A stretch of DNA of 39,326 nt from Symbiodinium natans. Lineage: Eukaryota > Sar > Dinophyceae > Suessiales > Symbiodiniaceae. The translations under genes were made by a program, and so were the position numbers. The stretch is from assembly GCA_905221605.1 (NCBI GenBank), contig CAJNDS010000584.1, forward strand, positions 70,001 to 109,326, read 5' to 3'. The stretch's first letter is position 1. Each line of letters starts with the position of its first letter. Under the pieces are notes generated by a model. It searched no databases. It worked only from the letters and a program-made list of their open reading frames with translations, and was not told the origin of the DNA. This document shows, piece by piece, positions 37,234 to 39,326 of this stretch.

Positions 37234-37484
37234 ACGCAAGGGCCCAGATGGGGCTCAACAAGCCTCTGAGGGAGCTCCGGGGATGTAGAGGTTAGGGGGG
37301 GTTTTGGGGGAGTTTATGGGGGTTGTGGAGGGTTTTGGGGGCAGTTTTCGGGGGGGGTTTTGGGTTTAGGGTTTAGGGTTTAGGGTCCAGGGCTTGGGGG
37401 GGGGTTTTAGGGCTTGGGGGCTCAGGATGCCATGCAACAATCCGAACCTCATCAAGTTGAGCGAACATAGCAGGCTCTCATGAG

Positions 37485-37577
37485 GTTTAGGGTTGAGGGT
37501 TTAGGGTTTAGGGTTTAGGGTTTAGGGTTTAGGGTTTAGGGTTTAGGGTTTAGGGTTTAGGGTTTAGGGTTTAGGGT
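37485..37577 (+). repeat. TTTAGGG array downstream of the gene
   Basis: About thirteen units, near perfect. Confidence 0.9.
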
Positions 37578-38037
37578 GTAACTCGGCAAGAACCGGTTAG
37601 AACCCGGCTAGAAGCGACACTGTAGACCTGGCGTATTGGCGGTCTAAGCTACCCTAAACCCGCTTCTTTCTTGGGCCACAGGCTTCTCAAGTCATCGCCC
37701 GTGATACGCTTCAACCTTCGAGCCCCCGGTCAAAGCACTCAAGTGTTGAAGCCAACGTGCCCTTCAGGAGCCTTGAACCCCAAAGCCATTGCCCTAAAGG
37801 TTTAGGGTTTCGGGTTTAGGGTTTAGGGTTTAGGGTTTAGGGTTTTAGGGTGGGTAACCAACTTGAGATGGCCTTGGTTGCAATGCGGAAGAGGCGTGTC
37901 GGGCCGGAATGAGTTTCGCTTGGCAGGCGCCTCTCTTACTCTCTCGAAGAGAGGGTGGTCAGGTACAGGCTCAAAAGCAATCAAAGCCTGAGGCTCTAAA
38001 CCCTAAACCCTACACCCTAAACATCCCTAAACCCTAA

Positions 38038-38046
38038 ACCCTCAAC

Positions 38047-38141
<95 letters not shown>

Positions 38142-38178
38142 ACCCTAAACCCTAAACCCTAAACCCTAAACCCTAAAT
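38038..38178 (-). repeat. CCCTCAA array then CCCTAAA
   Basis: About fourteen homogeneous CCCTCAA units, then about five CCCTAAA units. Confidence 0.9.
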
Positions 38179-38572
38179 AAAGCCTAAAAGCAGAAGACCC
38201 GATGGTGCACTAGTCACTCAGACTTCTTCCACTCCTGCCCGCCCTGGAACCCAAAATCCTAAACCGACCCTAAACTCGACCCAGCCGCGTAACCCCCGAA
38301 AACCCGAAAAAAAACCTAGAAACCCTAAGAATCCTAAAGCCCAAACCACAGGTTCAGGCAGGGGCCCGAGGCCCCTCCAAAGCCTTCACCACGAGTTTTG
38401 CAGGGTTTAGGGGTTAGGGTTTAGGGTTTAGGGTGAACCCTAAACCCTATTGCCCGCGAAAATTCTTACAGATTGAAAGGCCAGGATGTCGGATCGGCCC
38501 CAGTTCGATCCCGGGAGAACCGGAACCTCCAGAATACCATGGTTCATGAACTCTGCCCCTCCAAATGGCGAC

Positions 38573-38661
38573 TTCCCAAAATAGGGGTACCCCCTTTTAT
38601 ACCCTTAAATAGAATAGAATCCCCTTAGAGGGACTCCCCAACAAGGTACCCCTATCTCCGG
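38573..38661. mobile_element. Palindromic MITE-like element, copy 2
   Basis: Opposed arms CCCAAAATAGGGGTACCCCC and GGTACCCCTATCTCCGG flank an AT-richer core (TTTTATACCCTTAAATAGAA). It aligns along its length with 31686-31783. Confidence 0.6.
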
Positions 38662-39326
38662 ACAGCCCCAAATCGTGTCGGGGTGTAGGCTGTACGGTAG
38701 ACTGCAGGGTTTTCGGCGCCTGTTCCTGATGTTGAGGATGCGGGTTGCATGGCACGAGCTCCGGCGGCGTTTCGACTGCAGATCCCTAATGAACGGCGTG
38801 GCCATGTTGGTTCTGCGTGTTCCTTGCCATGCTCTTCCTATCTTCAAGAGTAGACAACCCTAAACCCCGCACCCTAATGTGGGGGGTTTACGATACTAGG
38901 CGTGCCTTATTGGGGTCCCTAGTATCAGGGGATCCTACTACTTGGTGGTCTATACTGGTAAACCCCCATGTTGATCAACCGACGACGAAGTTGATCCGCC
39001 GATGCCAGTAACCTTCATGTTTCAGGGCTGCTACGCGCAGTTGTTCTTCAACAATTTTCATTCGTGTGCAGAATTTTCTGACATTCCGCCGAAAACAGTG
39101 TGAAAAAGCGCCATTAAGATGGTCATGTTGTGGCATCACTCTCTAAATCCTAAGGCTTCAATACAAAAACTACATAACATTTCTCCTTCATCGATCTGGA
39201 GATGGTAGTATTTCCGATTCTTTATAGTCACCAACGCTAGCGTAGCTAGGCTTGCGTTTGTCTCTGCTAATTTGGCAGATAACGGACCCAACCAATTGGA
39301 GTTGCATAAGCATTGACGATATCAAC
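38662..39326. other. Right-edge unique sequence
   Basis: Few repeat words, lower GC towards the end. Short overlapping open frames on both strands around 38605-38863 show no family resemblance. Contains the small inverted-repeat element at 38881-38967. Otherwise nothing is recognised. Confidence 0.6.
38881..38967. mobile_element. 87-bp terminal-inverted-repeat element
   Basis: Perfect 10-bp inverted ends GGGGGTTTAC and GTAAACCCCC, flanked by ATGT on both sides (38877-38880 and 38968-38971), consistent with a 4-bp duplication. Inside, GATACTAGG (38892-38900) and CCTAGTATC (38919-38927) form a second hairpin. Confidence 0.55.

Larger units (their letters stand above)
34953..37152 (+). other. 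Intron 15 (2.2 kb, GT-AG)
   Basis: TTTAGGG array near the donor (34971-35123), unique stretches (35124-35280; 35540-35830; 36040-36620) with no recognised gene, C-runs (35426-35464), an ATATT microsatellite (36223-36305), and CCCTAAA-type arrays (36640-36830; 36903-37148) up to the acceptor CCCCAG. A short island at 36837-36870 has an acceptor-like start and might be a small exon. Confidence 0.7.
37234..38570. other. 3' flank with repeat arrays
   Basis: G-rich words (37280-37400), a TTTAGGG array (37485-37577), unique sequence, TTTAGGG units (37799-37850), CCCTAAA then CCCTCAA units (37995-38178), short opposed TTTAGGG and CCCTAAA clusters (38401-38450), and unique sequence to 38570. No coding gene, polyadenylation signal or RNA gene is supported. 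Confidence 0.65.

Noticed and set aside
36884-37105. Open frame encoding NPKNPKNPK
   Set aside because: It is only the translation of the CCCTAAAAA array.
26-38178. CRISPR arrays
   Set aside because: The repeats are 7-9 bp and contiguous, without regular unique spacers, in a eukaryotic context.
38495-38530. tRNA gene suggested by GTTCGATCCCGGG
   Set aside because: The T-arm stem has a mismatch, and no matching acceptor strand, D arm or anticodon arm lies upstream.

Overview
The window looks like nuclear DNA of a dinoflagellate. Three things point there: plant-type TTTAGGG/CCCTAAA repeats everywhere, Copia-class LTR retrotransposons with very long ORFs, and a split gene whose introns mostly begin with GC (also GT, once GA), end in AG, and are usually followed by G. 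That splice pattern is established for dinoflagellates such as Symbiodinium.

The main result is a gene that no long ORF reveals. Sixteen micro-exons of 23-81 nt on the + strand, from 1948 to 37233, join in one frame into a 251-residue C-terminal part of an S-adenosylmethionine-dependent methyltransferase of the gamma-tocopherol methyltransferase (VTE4-like) type, ending in a TAG stop. Exons are about 2% of the 35.3 kb span. The 5' end was not found; coding-looking islands at 202-261 and 920-952 are candidates for earlier exons.

The introns are built largely of telomere-like repeats. In about eleven of fifteen the G-rich strand (TTTAGGG) lies near the donor, and in about eleven the C-rich strand (CCCTAAA) lies near the acceptor, so many intron transcripts could fold with their two ends together. 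Single arrays are homogeneous for private variants (CCCTAAAA, CCCTTAAA, CCCTAAAAA, CCCTCAA, CCCTGAA, CCCTATGAA).

Two LTR elements lie in introns, both in the sense of the gene and both inserted inside CCCTAAA arrays with 5-bp duplications. Element 1 (2596-13334, intron 2) is a Copia-type retrotransposon with identical 213-bp LTRs, a tRNA-iMet primer site, and Gag-protease, integrase and RT-RNase H ORFs, plus unusual RapZ-like, HxD-type and zinc-ribbon-like segments. Element 2 (22225-31119, intron 9) has LTRs, a tRNA-Met anticodon-arm primer site and a polypurine tract, but no recognisable gag, protease, integrase or RT. It carries instead about 2,600 codons of RNA-binding-type protein (WW, S1-like, PABC/MLLE-like and six CCCH fingers) in three frames that switch exactly at A6 and A7 tracts. 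Intron 4 holds a 1.17-kb tandem duplication. Intron 10's upstream neighbour region and the 3' flank hold small palindromic, MITE-like elements.

The first 1.9 kb and the last 2.1 kb are mostly repeat arrays and unassigned unique sequence.
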